From contig NZ_BMTD01000004.1 in assembly GCF_014649495.1 (NCBI RefSeq), forward strand, positions 248,001 to 312,000: DNA of 64,000 nt, in the 5' to 3' direction. Shown piece after piece: positions 16,887 through 25,493 of the stretch; the first letter of the stretch is position 1, and the number at the start of each line of letters is the position of its first letter. Position numbers and translations under genes: made by a program. The DNA is from Streptomyces filipinensis (GTDB lineage Bacteria > Actinomycetota > Actinomycetes > Streptomycetales > Streptomycetaceae). The notes beneath the pieces were generated by a model. It made no database searches and was not told the DNA's origin. It saw nothing but the letters and a program-made list of their open reading frames with translations.

Positions 16887-17909
16887 TCAGGACAGCTTCA
16901 CCACGACGGTGCCGCTGTACCTGCGTTCCAGCAGTGCCACGAAGGTCTCGGGCAGTACGGTCACCCCGCCCTCGACCACAGTGTGCGGGAAGACGATCCG
17001 TCCCTCGCGCAGCCAGGCGCCGAACTGGGCGTTCCACTCCTCGATCTGGTCCGGCGTGTGCAGCGTCGCGAAGCCCCGCAGCGTCAGCGACTTGGTGATG
17101 GCCGACATCAGCGCGAGCCGGGGACGGCCGCCCTCGTCCGCACCGTGCTGTCCGGCCAGCGCACCGCACAGCGCGAACCTGGCGCCCGGCGCGGCGATCT
17201 GGACCGCCGCCTCGAACTGCTCGCCGCCGACGTTGTCGAAGACCACGTTCAGCCCGTCCGGGGCCAGCTCCGCCAGCTGCTCGGCCACCGGGCCGTCGTG
17301 GTAGTCGAACGCGGCGTCGAAGCCGAGCTCGTCGACCAGGAAGTCGACCTTCTCCTTGGAACCGGTGCTGCCGATGACCTTCGCCGCGCCCTTCAGCCTG
17401 GCGATCTGCCCGGCCAGCGCGCCGACCCCGTTGGTGGCGCCGGACACGAACACCACATCGCCCTCGCCGACCTCGGCGGTGCCGACCATGCCGTGCCACG
17501 CGGTCGGGCCCTGGGAGAGGAAGTACTCCGGCCCCGGCAGCAGCGAGCGGTCCCGCTTGAAGAACTCGTGGGCGGTGCCGACGGCGTACTCACGCCAGCC
17601 GTTGAAGTGCTCGACCAGATCGCCCACGGCGAGCAGCGGGCTGTGGGACCTGACCACCGTGCCCACCGTACGGCCCCACATGGCCACGCCCGGCTGGAAC
17701 ACCGGGATCGGCAGCGCGGTGTCCGGGTTCATCTGGTCCCGGGCGACGGAGCCCAGCGTCATCCAGTCGTTGCGTACGACGACCTGGCCCTCGCCGGGTT
17801 CTTCGAGCGGCGACTCGCCGGGCTCGAAGTGGTCCAGGGTGACGGGTCCTTCGGGGTAGGCGGCGAGCCGGATCTCCCGGCTCGCCGCGGGCAGCTGCTC
17901 GGTGGTCAT
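16887..17909 (-). CDS. NADP-dependent MDR oxidoreductase (prostaglandin/alkenal reductase-like)
   Basis: A 340-residue zinc-free medium-chain reductase similar to bacterial CurA and leukotriene/alkenal reductases. The NADPH fold is VFVSGATNGVGALAGQIARLKG, the substrate-side start is VRNDWMTLGSVARDQMN, and FDNVGGEQFEAAV and SLTLRGF are typical. These enzymes reduce alpha,beta-unsaturated carbonyls or quinones. A role in reducing a double bond of the polyketide or detoxifying a reactive enone is plausible. It is tightly packed (22 bp) downstream of the P450 at 17932, within a minus-strand operon with the glycosylase. Confidence 0.87.
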   Translation of the reverse strand: MTTEQLPAASREIRLAAYPEGPVTLDHFEPGESPLEEPGEGQVVVRNDWMTLGSVARDQMNPDTALPIPVFQPGVAMWGRTVGTVVRSHSPLLAVGDLVEHFNGWREYAVGTAHEFFKRDRSLLPGPEYFLSQGPTAWHGMVGTAEVGEGDVVFVSGATNGVGALAGQIARLKGAAKVIGSTGSKEKVDFLVDELGFDAAFDYHDGPVAEQLAELAPDGLNVVFDNVGGEQFEAAVQIAAPGARFALCGALAGQHGADEGGRPRLALMSAITKSLTLRGFATLHTPDQIEEWNAQFGAWLREGRIVFPHTVVEGGVTVLPETFVALLERRYSGTVVVKLS

Positions 17910-17931
17910 GGGTGCTCCCTGGGAATGCGCG

Positions 17932-19203
17932 TCAGAGGTGCAGATGGAGGGGAAGGGCCAGCAGGTTGTGGTTCACGTCGCCCAGCCGCCAGGACAGGTC
18001 CCGTTCCGCCACGGCGAGCCGGGCGCCGGGAAAGCGGCGGGTCAACTCCTCAAGGGCGACGGCCAGTTCGAGGCGGGCCAGCGGCGCCCCGAGGCAGCGG
18101 TGGATGCCGTGGCCGAACGCCAGATGCCCGGGCCCCGCGCGCCGCAGGTCGACGTGGTCGGGGTGCTCGAACACGGCGGCGTCCCGGTTGCCCGAGGGGA
18201 AGGCGAGGAAGACCGCGTCGCCGGCCGGGACGGTGACACCGCCGATGACCACGTCCTCGGTGGCGATCCTCGGCAGGCCCGAGGTGTCGTTGCCGTTGAG
18301 GTTGACCGTGCGCAGCAGTTCCTCGACGGCGGCCGGGATGTCCTCGGGGTGCTCGCCCAGGTGCCGCCAGGAGGCGGGATGGTCGGCGAGCAGGGCCAGG
18401 GTGACGTTGGCGAGCTGGCCCGCGGACGAGTCGAAGCCGGCGCCCAGGAGGGTGAAGCCGAGGGCGACCAGTTCGTCGAAGGAGAGTGCGTCGTCCGCGG
18501 GTGCGCCGGGGCCTTGCGCGCTCCGGGGGGCCCGCAGCCGGGCGGCGGCGAGTGCCGAGAGGACGTCGTCGCCGGGGGTCTGCCGCTTGGCCGCCACCAG
18601 GCCCGCGATGTACTCGCCCAGCCTCTTCCCGCCCTCCGCGCTGTGCTCGGGGGGCGCCGACACGTCGGCGAACTGCCGCACCCAGGTGTGGAACTGCTCC
18701 CGGTCCGCCTCGGGGACGCCGAGGAGTTCGCAGATCACGGTCATCGCGAGCGGTGCCGCGAAGGAGGCGACCAGGTCCACGGGGCCGCCGGTCGCCTTGG
18801 CCGCGCCCTCCAGCAAGTCCAGCAGCCGGGACGCCAGCTCCCGCACCCGGGGGCGCATCGCCTCGATCCGGCCGGGCGAGAAGGCCTGCTCGGCCAGGGC
18901 GCGCAGCCGGGTGTGGTCGGGCGGGTCGACCGAGATGATCATCCCGGGCGGCGCCTGGAAGAGGCCGCTGAAGGCCGGGGCACCGGGCGCGTAGGCGGCG
19001 GCCCGGCTGAGCCGGGGCTCTTCGAGCGCGGCCTTGATGTCGGCGTACCGGGTGACCAGCCAGGCGTGGCCGCCGCCCTGCCACCGCACCCGCACGACGG
19101 GCCGCTCGCGCCGCAGCCGGGCGAACAGCGGGGCGGGCCCGCGGTAACTCGACCCGGGGAAGGGGAAGGGGGGCAGGTCTGGGGAGGAGTGCGCGTCAGG
19201 CAC
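17932..19203 (-). CDS. Cytochrome P450 (3), paralogue of P450 (1)
   Basis: A 423-residue P450: N-terminus FPFPGSSYRGPAPLFARLR, I-helix LLGAGFDSSAGQ, K-helix VEELLRTV and heme loop FGHGIHRCLG. The N-terminal motif, the MIISVDPPDHTRLRAL block and the overall layout match the P450 at 5060-6280, so a duplication with later specialisation is likely; both may act on the same scaffold. The I-helix has Ser-Ser where Thr-Thr is usual, which may alter oxygen activation. It heads a compact operon with the MDR reductase and DNA glycosylase genes. Confidence 0.92.
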   Translation of the reverse strand: MPDAHSSPDLPPFPFPGSSYRGPAPLFARLRRERPVVRVRWQGGGHAWLVTRYADIKAALEEPRLSRAAAYAPGAPAFSGLFQAPPGMIISVDPPDHTRLRALAEQAFSPGRIEAMRPRVRELASRLLDLLEGAAKATGGPVDLVASFAAPLAMTVICELLGVPEADREQFHTWVRQFADVSAPPEHSAEGGKRLGEYIAGLVAAKRQTPGDDVLSALAAARLRAPRSAQGPGAPADDALSFDELVALGFTLLGAGFDSSAGQLANVTLALLADHPASWRHLGEHPEDIPAAVEELLRTVNLNGNDTSGLPRIATEDVVIGGVTVPAGDAVFLAFPSGNRDAAVFEHPDHVDLRRAGPGHLAFGHGIHRCLGAPLARLELAVALEELTRRFPGARLAVAERDLSWRLGDVNHNLLALPLHLHL

Positions 19204-19347
19204 GATCGTGGCTCCTCGGTAGGGCGAGCGAGGTCGACTGCGGCCGGTCCGGCGCCGGGAAGGGGCGCGGGGCGGTGTTCCTGTGCGGCCCGCCGCGTCG
19301 GCGCGGTACTCGCGCGACGGCGTGGCCCGGCCGCATGGAAGGCGTGC

Positions 19348-20469
19348 TCAGCGCAGGGTCCGGAAGAAGGACCGGAGTTCCTCCACCAGCAGCTCCGGCT
19401 GCTCCAACGCCGGGAAGTGCCCGCCGCGTCCGTGGTCCGTCCACCGCCGCAGATCCGTGAATCGCCCTTCGCACCAGGCCCGCGGCATCCGCGCGTCCTT
19501 GGGGAACACCGAGAGCGCCGCGGGCACGTGCACGGGGGCGAGGGCCATCTTGTTGTGGCTCTCCCAGTAGATGCGGGCCGACGAGGCACCGGTGCGGCAC
19601 AGCCACGCCAGGGTCACGCAGTCGAGCAGCGTGTCGCGCGGGACCAGCTTCTCCAGGTCGCCATCGTGGTCGCTCCACGCCCAGTACTTCTCGACCATCC
19701 AGGCCAGCTGGGCGACGGGGGAGTCGGTGAGCCCGTAGCCGAGGGTCTGCGGCCGGGTCGCCTGGATGACCGAGTAGCCGCCCTCGTTCTGCTGGAACTC
19801 CTTGAGCGCGGCGAGGCCGGCCAGGTCCCTGTCGTCCAGGGCCACCTGTTCCTGCGGCGGCCTGGCGAACGGCATGGCCAGGTGGACGCCCACCAGGTGG
19901 GCGGCGTCGGTCTCGCCGAGTACGCCGGTGAGGAAGGAGCCCCAGTCGACGCCGTGGGCCGCGTAGCGGTCGTAGCCGAGCCGGCCCATCAGTTCGGCCC
20001 AGGCCGCGGCCGTACGCTCGACCGTCCAGCCGGGGGTGGACGGCTTGTCGCTGAAGGCGAAGCCGGGCAGCGAGGGGCAGACCACGTGGAAGGCGTCGGC
20101 CGGGTCCTCGGGGTGGGTCAGGGGCTGGATCAGGTCGAGGAACTCGACGACCGAGCCGGGCCAGCCGTGGCTGAGGAGCAGCGGCAGGGCGTCCGTGTGC
20201 GGGGAGCGCACATGGAGGAAGTGCACGCCGAGTCCGTCGATCTCGGTGCGGAACTGGGGCAGGGCGTTCAGCCGCGCCTCGGCCGGCCGCCAGTCGTACG
20301 CGGTCCGCCAGTGCTCGGCCAGTTCTCTCAGGTACGCCAGCGGCACCCCCTGCGACCAGTCGTCCACGGTCTGCGGCTCGGGCCAGCGGGTGCGGGACAG
20401 GCGGTCCCTGAGGTCGGTGAGGTCCGCCTCGTCGAATGCCACGTGGAACGGCGTGACGTCCCTGCTCAT
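19348..20469 (-). CDS. Epoxide hydrolase, EPHX1-like alpha/beta-hydrolase
   Basis: A 373-residue epoxide hydrolase of the microsomal (EPHX1) branch. The N-terminal cap region PFHVAFDEADLTDLRDRLSR is diagnostic; the oxyanion motif HGWPG is at residues 101-105, the nucleophile Asp175 in HGVDWGS, and the charge-relay His in RGGHFPALEQPE. It opens epoxides to diols by an alkyl-enzyme ester. In a cluster that may yield an epoxide it could be a tailoring step or a detoxifying partner of the glycosylase. ATG 20469 was chosen because family homology starts there. It diverges from the CoA-transferase gene. Confidence 0.92.
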   Translation of the reverse strand: MSRDVTPFHVAFDEADLTDLRDRLSRTRWPEPQTVDDWSQGVPLAYLRELAEHWRTAYDWRPAEARLNALPQFRTEIDGLGVHFLHVRSPHTDALPLLLSHGWPGSVVEFLDLIQPLTHPEDPADAFHVVCPSLPGFAFSDKPSTPGWTVERTAAAWAELMGRLGYDRYAAHGVDWGSFLTGVLGETDAAHLVGVHLAMPFARPPQEQVALDDRDLAGLAALKEFQQNEGGYSVIQATRPQTLGYGLTDSPVAQLAWMVEKYWAWSDHDGDLEKLVPRDTLLDCVTLAWLCRTGASSARIYWESHNKMALAPVHVPAALSVFPKDARMPRAWCEGRFTDLRRWTDHGRGGHFPALEQPELLVEELRSFFRTLR

Positions 20470-20736
20470 CGCTGGCCCTCCCGGGTCCGGTGCGTACTGG
20501 GGTCCCGCGGAGGCTAGGCGGCCGGGCTTGAGCACGGGTGGACCGTGCAGGCGGCCCCCCGGCCGTGAGCGGCCGGGAGCGGACGTGCCGGAGGGTGCCC
20601 GCCCCCGGCGGCCGGCGACGGCCCAGCGCCCCCCTTCAGCCCCCGGCGCACCGGTTCCAGTGCGGCGCGAGCAGGCCTGAGGCGGAGTTCCAGGGGCCGC
20701 TTGCAGCGTGCCCACTCCGACGAGGAGGAGCCGCAG

Positions 20737-21759
20737 ATGGCGACAGGCACAGGACCGTTGCACGGCCTGCGGGTGGTGGAGCTCGCGGCGATCGGGCCCG
20801 CCCCGTTCGCCTGCATGATCTTCGCGGACCTGGGGGCCGACGTGGTGCGGGTCGACCGGACCGACGGCGCCCGGTCGTTCGCGGACTGGCACGGAGAACT
20901 CGACCGCGGGCGCCGCTCGGTGGAGCTGGACCTCAAGGACCCGGGCGACGTCGACTGGCTGCTGCGGCAGCTGGAGCAGTCGGACGTCCTGGTGGAGGGG
21001 TTCAGGCCGGGCGTGGCGGAGCGGCTCGGCATCGGCCCGGACGAATGCCTGGGGCGCAACCCCCGCCTGGTGTACGGCCGGATGACCGGCTGGGGCCAGG
21101 AGGGGCCGCTGGCCCGGACCCCGGGTCATGACATCAACTACCTGGCGCTGACCGGGGCGTTGCACGCGATCGGGGAGGCCGGCGGTCCCCCCGTGCCGCC
21201 GGTCAATCTGCTGGGTGACTTCGCGGGCGGCGCGATGTTCCTGGTCGCCGGGGTGCTGGCCGCGCTGTACGAGCGGCAGTCCTCCGGCCGGGGGCAGGTG
21301 GTGGACGCCGCGATCGTGGACGGGGCCGGGGCGATGCTCGGCATGCTGACCGCGATGGCCGACAGCGGTCAGTGGCGGCATGAACGCGGGGTCAACCTGC
21401 TGGACGGCGGGGCGCCCTTCTACACCTGCTACGAGTGTGCCGACGGCGGCCATGTGGCCGTCGGCGCGCTGGAGGAGCGGTTCTACGGGGCGCTGCTGAA
21501 GGGTCTGCAGCTGGATCCGGAGCGGTTGCCCGATCGGAGCGACCCGCTCAACTGGCCCTCGCTGCGGCGGGTGTTCGCCCGCCGGTTCCACACCCGCAGC
21601 CGGGACGAGTGGGCCCGCCGTTTCGAGGAGACGGAGGCGTGCGTGACGCCGGTCCTCAGCGTCACGGAGGCCGCCGCACACCCTCATCACCAGGCCAGGG
21701 GCAGTGGGCCCGCCACCCCCGCGCCGCGCTTCAGCAGGACTCAAGCGGAATTCCACTGA
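20737..21759 (+). CDS. CaiB/BaiF (family III) CoA-transferase
   Basis: A 340-residue class III CoA-transferase or alpha-methylacyl-CoA racemase. It starts LHGLRVVELAAIGPAPFACMIFADLGADV, followed by RGRRSVELDLKDP-like and DVLVEGFRPGVAERLG segments, and contains GHDINYLALTG with the catalytic Asp. The family exchanges CoA between carboxylic acids or epimerises 2-methylacyl-CoAs. In this setting it may activate or epimerise a branched starter acid, or move CoA for a dicarboxylate; this is inference. GAGGAGGAG precedes ATG 20737. It leads a plus-strand run with the second MFS pump about 100 bp away. Confidence 0.88.
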   Translation: MATGTGPLHGLRVVELAAIGPAPFACMIFADLGADVVRVDRTDGARSFADWHGELDRGRRSVELDLKDPGDVDWLLRQLEQSDVLVEGFRPGVAERLGIGPDECLGRNPRLVYGRMTGWGQEGPLARTPGHDINYLALTGALHAIGEAGGPPVPPVNLLGDFAGGAMFLVAGVLAALYERQSSGRGQVVDAAIVDGAGAMLGMLTAMADSGQWRHERGVNLLDGGAPFYTCYECADGGHVAVGALEERFYGALLKGLQLDPERLPDRSDPLNWPSLRRVFARRFHTRSRDEWARRFEETEACVTPVLSVTEAAAHPHHQARGSGPATPAPRFSRTQAEFH

Positions 21760-21861
21760 CCGCGGTCATCCTGCCCGGTGGGCGACAGGTTTGCCCACCC
21801 TCGCCCGCTTGCCCCACAACTACCCCCCAACAACCCCCCAAGTAATCAGAGAGGCCACATC

Positions 21862-23613
21862 ATGGCTATTTCGTCCGAACAGGCATCGTCCGTCGAGACG
21901 GAGGTGGACAGCAGGACGACGGGCGCGGATCCGACGGCGGGGGACAGGCCGCTGGACCCCCGGCGCTGGGCAGCCCTGCTGGTGCTGCTCGTCTCCGCCT
22001 TCCTGGATCTGCTGGACGGCACGATCGCCAATGTGGCGGCGCCGTCCATGCAGCGGGAGCTGGGCGCCGGGTACTCGGCCATCCAGTGGGTTCTGGTGGG
22101 CTACCAGCTCGCCTTCGCCCTGACCCTGATCCTCGGCGGGCGGCTCGGTGACATCTACGGCCGCAAGAAGATGTTCCTCGTCGGCGTCGCCGGGTTCACG
22201 CTGTGCTCGCTCGCGGCCGGCATCGCCCAGGAGCCGTGGCAGCTGGTCGTGGCGCGGGTGGTCCAGGGCGCCTCGTCCGGTGTGATGGTGCCGCAGGTGC
22301 TGTCGATCATCCACGTCACCTTCAACGACAAGGAACGGGGCACCGCCTTCGCCCTGCACGGCCTGGTCGGCGGTCTCGCCGCGACGCTCGGTCTGGCCCT
22401 CGGCGGCCTGCTCGTGGAGTGGAACCTGTTCGGTCTCGACTGGCGGCTGGTGTTCCTGGTCAACGTGCCCGTCGGCCTGGTGGGCCTGGTGTACGGCGCG
22501 AAGGTCATCACCGAGTCGAAGGCACCGCAGGCGCTGCGGCTGGACATCCGCGGCGTGGTGCTGCTGACCCTCGGCTTCGTGATGCTGGTCTTCCCGCTGC
22601 TGCAGGGCCGCGAGATGGGCTGGCCCGTGCTGGGCTTCGTCTCCATGGGCGCCTCCGTGCTGGTGATCGCCGGCTTCGTCGCCTGGCAGCGCGAGAAGAC
22701 CCGCCGGGACGGATCGCCGCTGGTGGAGCTGGGTCTCTTCCGCACCCGCAGCTACTCGGCCGGCCTCGGCGTGAACCTGATCTTCTACGCGGGCATGGGC
22801 ATGTTCACCATCGGCTGGACGCTGTACATGCAGGTCGGCCAGGGCTGGTCCCCGATGCGGGCCGGTCTGACCAGCCTCCCATTCTGCGTCGGCGCCTTCC
22901 TCACCGCCACGTCGTCCGTGATGATCCTGGTGCCCAAGTTCGGCCGCAAGGCGATGCAGATCGGCGCCGTGGTGCTGATGGTCGGCTTGGGCTCGTACAT
23001 CTGGGTGGCCGGCAAGTACGGCCACGACGTCACCTCCTGGAAGATCGCGATCCCGCTGTTCCTGGTCGGCCTCGGCTTCGGCACGGTGGCCACCCCGCTG
23101 CCGCTGATCGTCACCTCCGAGGTGCCGCACGAGCACGCGGGCTCGGCCTCCGGCGTGGTCAACACCAACACCCAGCTCGGCTTCGCCATCGGCGGCGCCC
23201 TGATCAGCGTGATCTTCTTCGGCGGCATCGTCGGCAACACCACCGACAACGTCGATCACCAGCTTCCGCAGCTGCGCAAGGAACTGGTGGCGAGCGCGCA
23301 GGTCACCCCCGGTGACGCGGACAAGATCGCCGCGGCCTACCGGACCTGCGCCATCGACCGGGCGAGCGAGAAGGACGCCTCCGTCGTGCCCGCGAGCTGC
23401 ACCGTGCAGCCGCTGCGGGACGCCAAGGTCGCCCAGATCGTCGGCACGTACGGCAAGGCGCAGGTCGGTGACTCCTTCTCCGACAGCTTCCGCACGCTGC
23501 TCAAGGCCTTCATCGGGGTCACCGCCGTGGTGCTCCTGCTGATGTTCGCCCTGCCCAAGCGGCTGCGCCAGGAGCAGCCGGCCGGCGAGCCCGAGACCGC
23601 AGCGGCCTCCTGA
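21862..23613 (+). CDS. MFS drug exporter, DHA2 (EmrB/QacA) family (2)
   Basis: A 583-residue, 14-TM major-facilitator pump: WAALLVLLVSAFLDLLDGTI starts TM1, GRLGDIYGRKK is motif A, and about 14 hydrophobic stretches follow. A roughly 80-residue extracytoplasmic loop before the last helix (Cys-containing, near TCAIDRASEK) distinguishes it from the pump at 10340. It probably exports the cluster product; two DHA2 pumps suggest either two products or redundant resistance. ATG 21862 follows an AGAGAGG ribosome site. A terminator lies downstream. Confidence 0.92.
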   Translation: MAISSEQASSVETEVDSRTTGADPTAGDRPLDPRRWAALLVLLVSAFLDLLDGTIANVAAPSMQRELGAGYSAIQWVLVGYQLAFALTLILGGRLGDIYGRKKMFLVGVAGFTLCSLAAGIAQEPWQLVVARVVQGASSGVMVPQVLSIIHVTFNDKERGTAFALHGLVGGLAATLGLALGGLLVEWNLFGLDWRLVFLVNVPVGLVGLVYGAKVITESKAPQALRLDIRGVVLLTLGFVMLVFPLLQGREMGWPVLGFVSMGASVLVIAGFVAWQREKTRRDGSPLVELGLFRTRSYSAGLGVNLIFYAGMGMFTIGWTLYMQVGQGWSPMRAGLTSLPFCVGAFLTATSSVMILVPKFGRKAMQIGAVVLMVGLGSYIWVAGKYGHDVTSWKIAIPLFLVGLGFGTVATPLPLIVTSEVPHEHAGSASGVVNTNTQLGFAIGGALISVIFFGGIVGNTTDNVDHQLPQLRKELVASAQVTPGDADKIAAAYRTCAIDRASEKDASVVPASCTVQPLRDAKVAQIVGTYGKAQVGDSFSDSFRTLLKAFIGVTAVVLLLMFALPKRLRQEQPAGEPETAAAS

Positions 23614-23636
23614 GCAGACGCCCGGCACGACATCAC

Positions 23637-23670
23637 AGGGGCCGGACGGCACACCAGCCGCCCGGCCCCT
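23637..23670 (+). terminator. Terminator hairpin after the MFS gene
   Basis: A 13-bp stem with one mismatch (23637-23649 with 23658-23670), 8-nt loop, 23 bp past the stop codon. Confidence 0.75.
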
Positions 23671-23848
23671 CAGCCGTGCCCGAGCGGACGACCGCCCGAG
23701 AGGTCACCACGACCCGTGGCCGCCGGACGGCCCCTCACCCCACCCCCGGCAGCGTTCAAGCACAGCTCCGGGTCCTTGCGAGCCCCGGGCCGGACTCTGG
23801 GTGAAGCCGCGCAGCGAGCCCGCTGCAGGCCGACAGGAAGGAGGGGCG

Positions 23849-25459
23849 ATGGTGCAACAGAGCTTCCAGCTCTACGACACGACCCTGCGCGACGGAACCC
23901 AGATGGCGGGTCTTGCCCTCACCGTCGACGACAAGCTCGCCATTGCGCGCAGCCTGGATGCCCTCGGCGTGGGATTCATCGAGGGCGGCTGGCCCGGCGC
24001 GGTACCGAAGGACACCGAGTTCTTCCGCAGGGCACGCACCGAACTCGACCTCAGAGCCGCCCTGCTGACGGCCTTCGGCGCCACCCGCAGGCCGGACGTC
24101 GCCGTCTCGCAGGACCCGCAGGTGCGGGCGCTGCTCCAGGCGGAGACGCCCGTGGTGACACTCGTCGCCAAGAGCCACACCGGCCATGTCGACCGGGCCC
24201 TGCGCACCACGCTCGCGGAGAACCTCGCCATGATCCGGTCCACGGTGCAGCACCTGGTGCTCGCCGGACGCCGGGTGTTCCTGGACGCCGAACACTACTT
24301 CGACGGCTACGTCTCCAACCGGGAGTACGCCCTGGAAGTCGTGCGCACCGCCGCGGAGGCCGGCGCCGAGACCGTGGTGCTGTGCGACACCAACGGCGGT
24401 TCGCTGCCGGAGGAGGTCAAGGCGGTCGTCGCCGACACCATCGCCATGACCGGCGCCGCCATCGGCATCCACTGTCACGACGACACCGGCTGCGCGGTCG
24501 CCAACACCATGGCCGCCGTGGACGCGGGCGCCGTGCACGCCCAGGGCACCGCGCACGGCTACGGCGAACGCTGCGGCAACGCGAACCTGTTCACCGTCAT
24601 GGCGAACCTCGTCCTCAAGCGGGGCCGGGAGGTGATCCCCCTGGAGCGGCTCGTGGAGCTGGAGCCCACCGGCCGGGTCATCGCGGAGGTCACCGGGATC
24701 CCCCGCGTCCCCGCGGCCCCCTACGTCGGTACGGCCGCCTTCACCCACAAGGCGGGCCTGCACGCCTCCGCGCTGCGCGTCGACCCCGGCCTGTACCAGC
24801 ACATCGACCCGGCCCGCGTCGGCAACGCCATGCGCGTCCTGGTCTCCGACATGGGCGGCCGTTCCTCCGTCGAGCTGAAGGCCCGCGAACTGGGCTACGA
24901 CGTCGCCGCCGGTTCCGACGCGGTGGGCCGGGCCGCGGCCCGGGTCAAGGAGCTGGAGAGCCGCGGCTACAGCTTCGAGTCCGCCGACGCCTCCTTCGCG
25001 CTGCTGCTCCGTGCCGAGCTGGCCGGGCACACCCCGCCGGCGCCGTTCGGCGTGGAGTCCTGGCAGGTGGCCGTGGACGGGGACGGCGGTGCGCAGGCCT
25101 CGATGGGCCTGCGTGTCGCGGGGACCCCGCGCACCGCCACCGGCCTGGGCCGGGAGCCCGTGCACGCCCTGGACGCCGCGCTGCACCAGGCCCTGGACCC
25201 GGTCTTCCCCGCACTGACCGGGCTGCGCCTGACCGGGCACACGGTCCGGGAACTCGCCGGGGACCGCACGGCGCCGCCCTCGGTGCGGGTGCTGCTGTCG
25301 TTCCGGTGCGGCGACCGGCGCTGGGGCACCGTCGGCGTGGACCGGCATGCGACGGGTGCGGCCCTGACGGCCCTGCTCGACGCCGTCCACTACGTCCTGT
25401 CCGACGCGCCGGAGCGGCGCCGGGACACCGAGAGCCTGGTGGCCGCACCGGCCGGCTGA
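23849..25459 (+). CDS. Citramalate/2-isopropylmalate-type synthase
   Basis: A 536-residue acetyl-CoA-dependent condensing enzyme of the HMGL-like family. LYDTTLRDGTQMAGLALTVDD (catalytic start), GVGFIEGGWPG, DAEHYFDGY, LCDTNGG and GIHCHDDTGCAVANT show the metal-binding TIM barrel; residues about 390-536 form the LeuA-type regulatory domain. DAEHYFDGY and ALGVGFIEGGWPG favour (R)-citramalate synthase (CimA), which makes citramalate from pyruvate and acetyl-CoA en route to 2-oxobutyrate, isoleucine and hence propionyl- or 2-methylbutyryl-CoA. A copy in this cluster probably boosts a starter unit. Start ATG 23849 follows GGAAGGAGGGG. A related 2-isopropylmalate or homocitrate activity cannot be excluded. 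Confidence 0.87.
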   Translation: MVQQSFQLYDTTLRDGTQMAGLALTVDDKLAIARSLDALGVGFIEGGWPGAVPKDTEFFRRARTELDLRAALLTAFGATRRPDVAVSQDPQVRALLQAETPVVTLVAKSHTGHVDRALRTTLAENLAMIRSTVQHLVLAGRRVFLDAEHYFDGYVSNREYALEVVRTAAEAGAETVVLCDTNGGSLPEEVKAVVADTIAMTGAAIGIHCHDDTGCAVANTMAAVDAGAVHAQGTAHGYGERCGNANLFTVMANLVLKRGREVIPLERLVELEPTGRVIAEVTGIPRVPAAPYVGTAAFTHKAGLHASALRVDPGLYQHIDPARVGNAMRVLVSDMGGRSSVELKARELGYDVAAGSDAVGRAAARVKELESRGYSFESADASFALLLRAELAGHTPPAPFGVESWQVAVDGDGGAQASMGLRVAGTPRTATGLGREPVHALDAALHQALDPVFPALTGLRLTGHTVRELAGDRTAPPSVRVLLSFRCGDRRWGTVGVDRHATGAALTALLDAVHYVLSDAPERRRDTESLVAAPAG

Positions 25460-25493
25460 CCTCTTCGAACCCTCTGGAGCCTCTGGAGCGGCT

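Noticed and set aside
16887..17909. Crotonyl-CoA carboxylase/reductase for unusual extender units
   Set aside because: The length and motifs fit a zinc-free alkenal/quinone reductase and lack the carboxylase/reductase insertions.
20470..20736. A SARP box at 20528 (TTGAGCA then TGGACCG at 11 bp)
   Set aside because: Only the first heptamer matches; no -10 at the proper distance was found.
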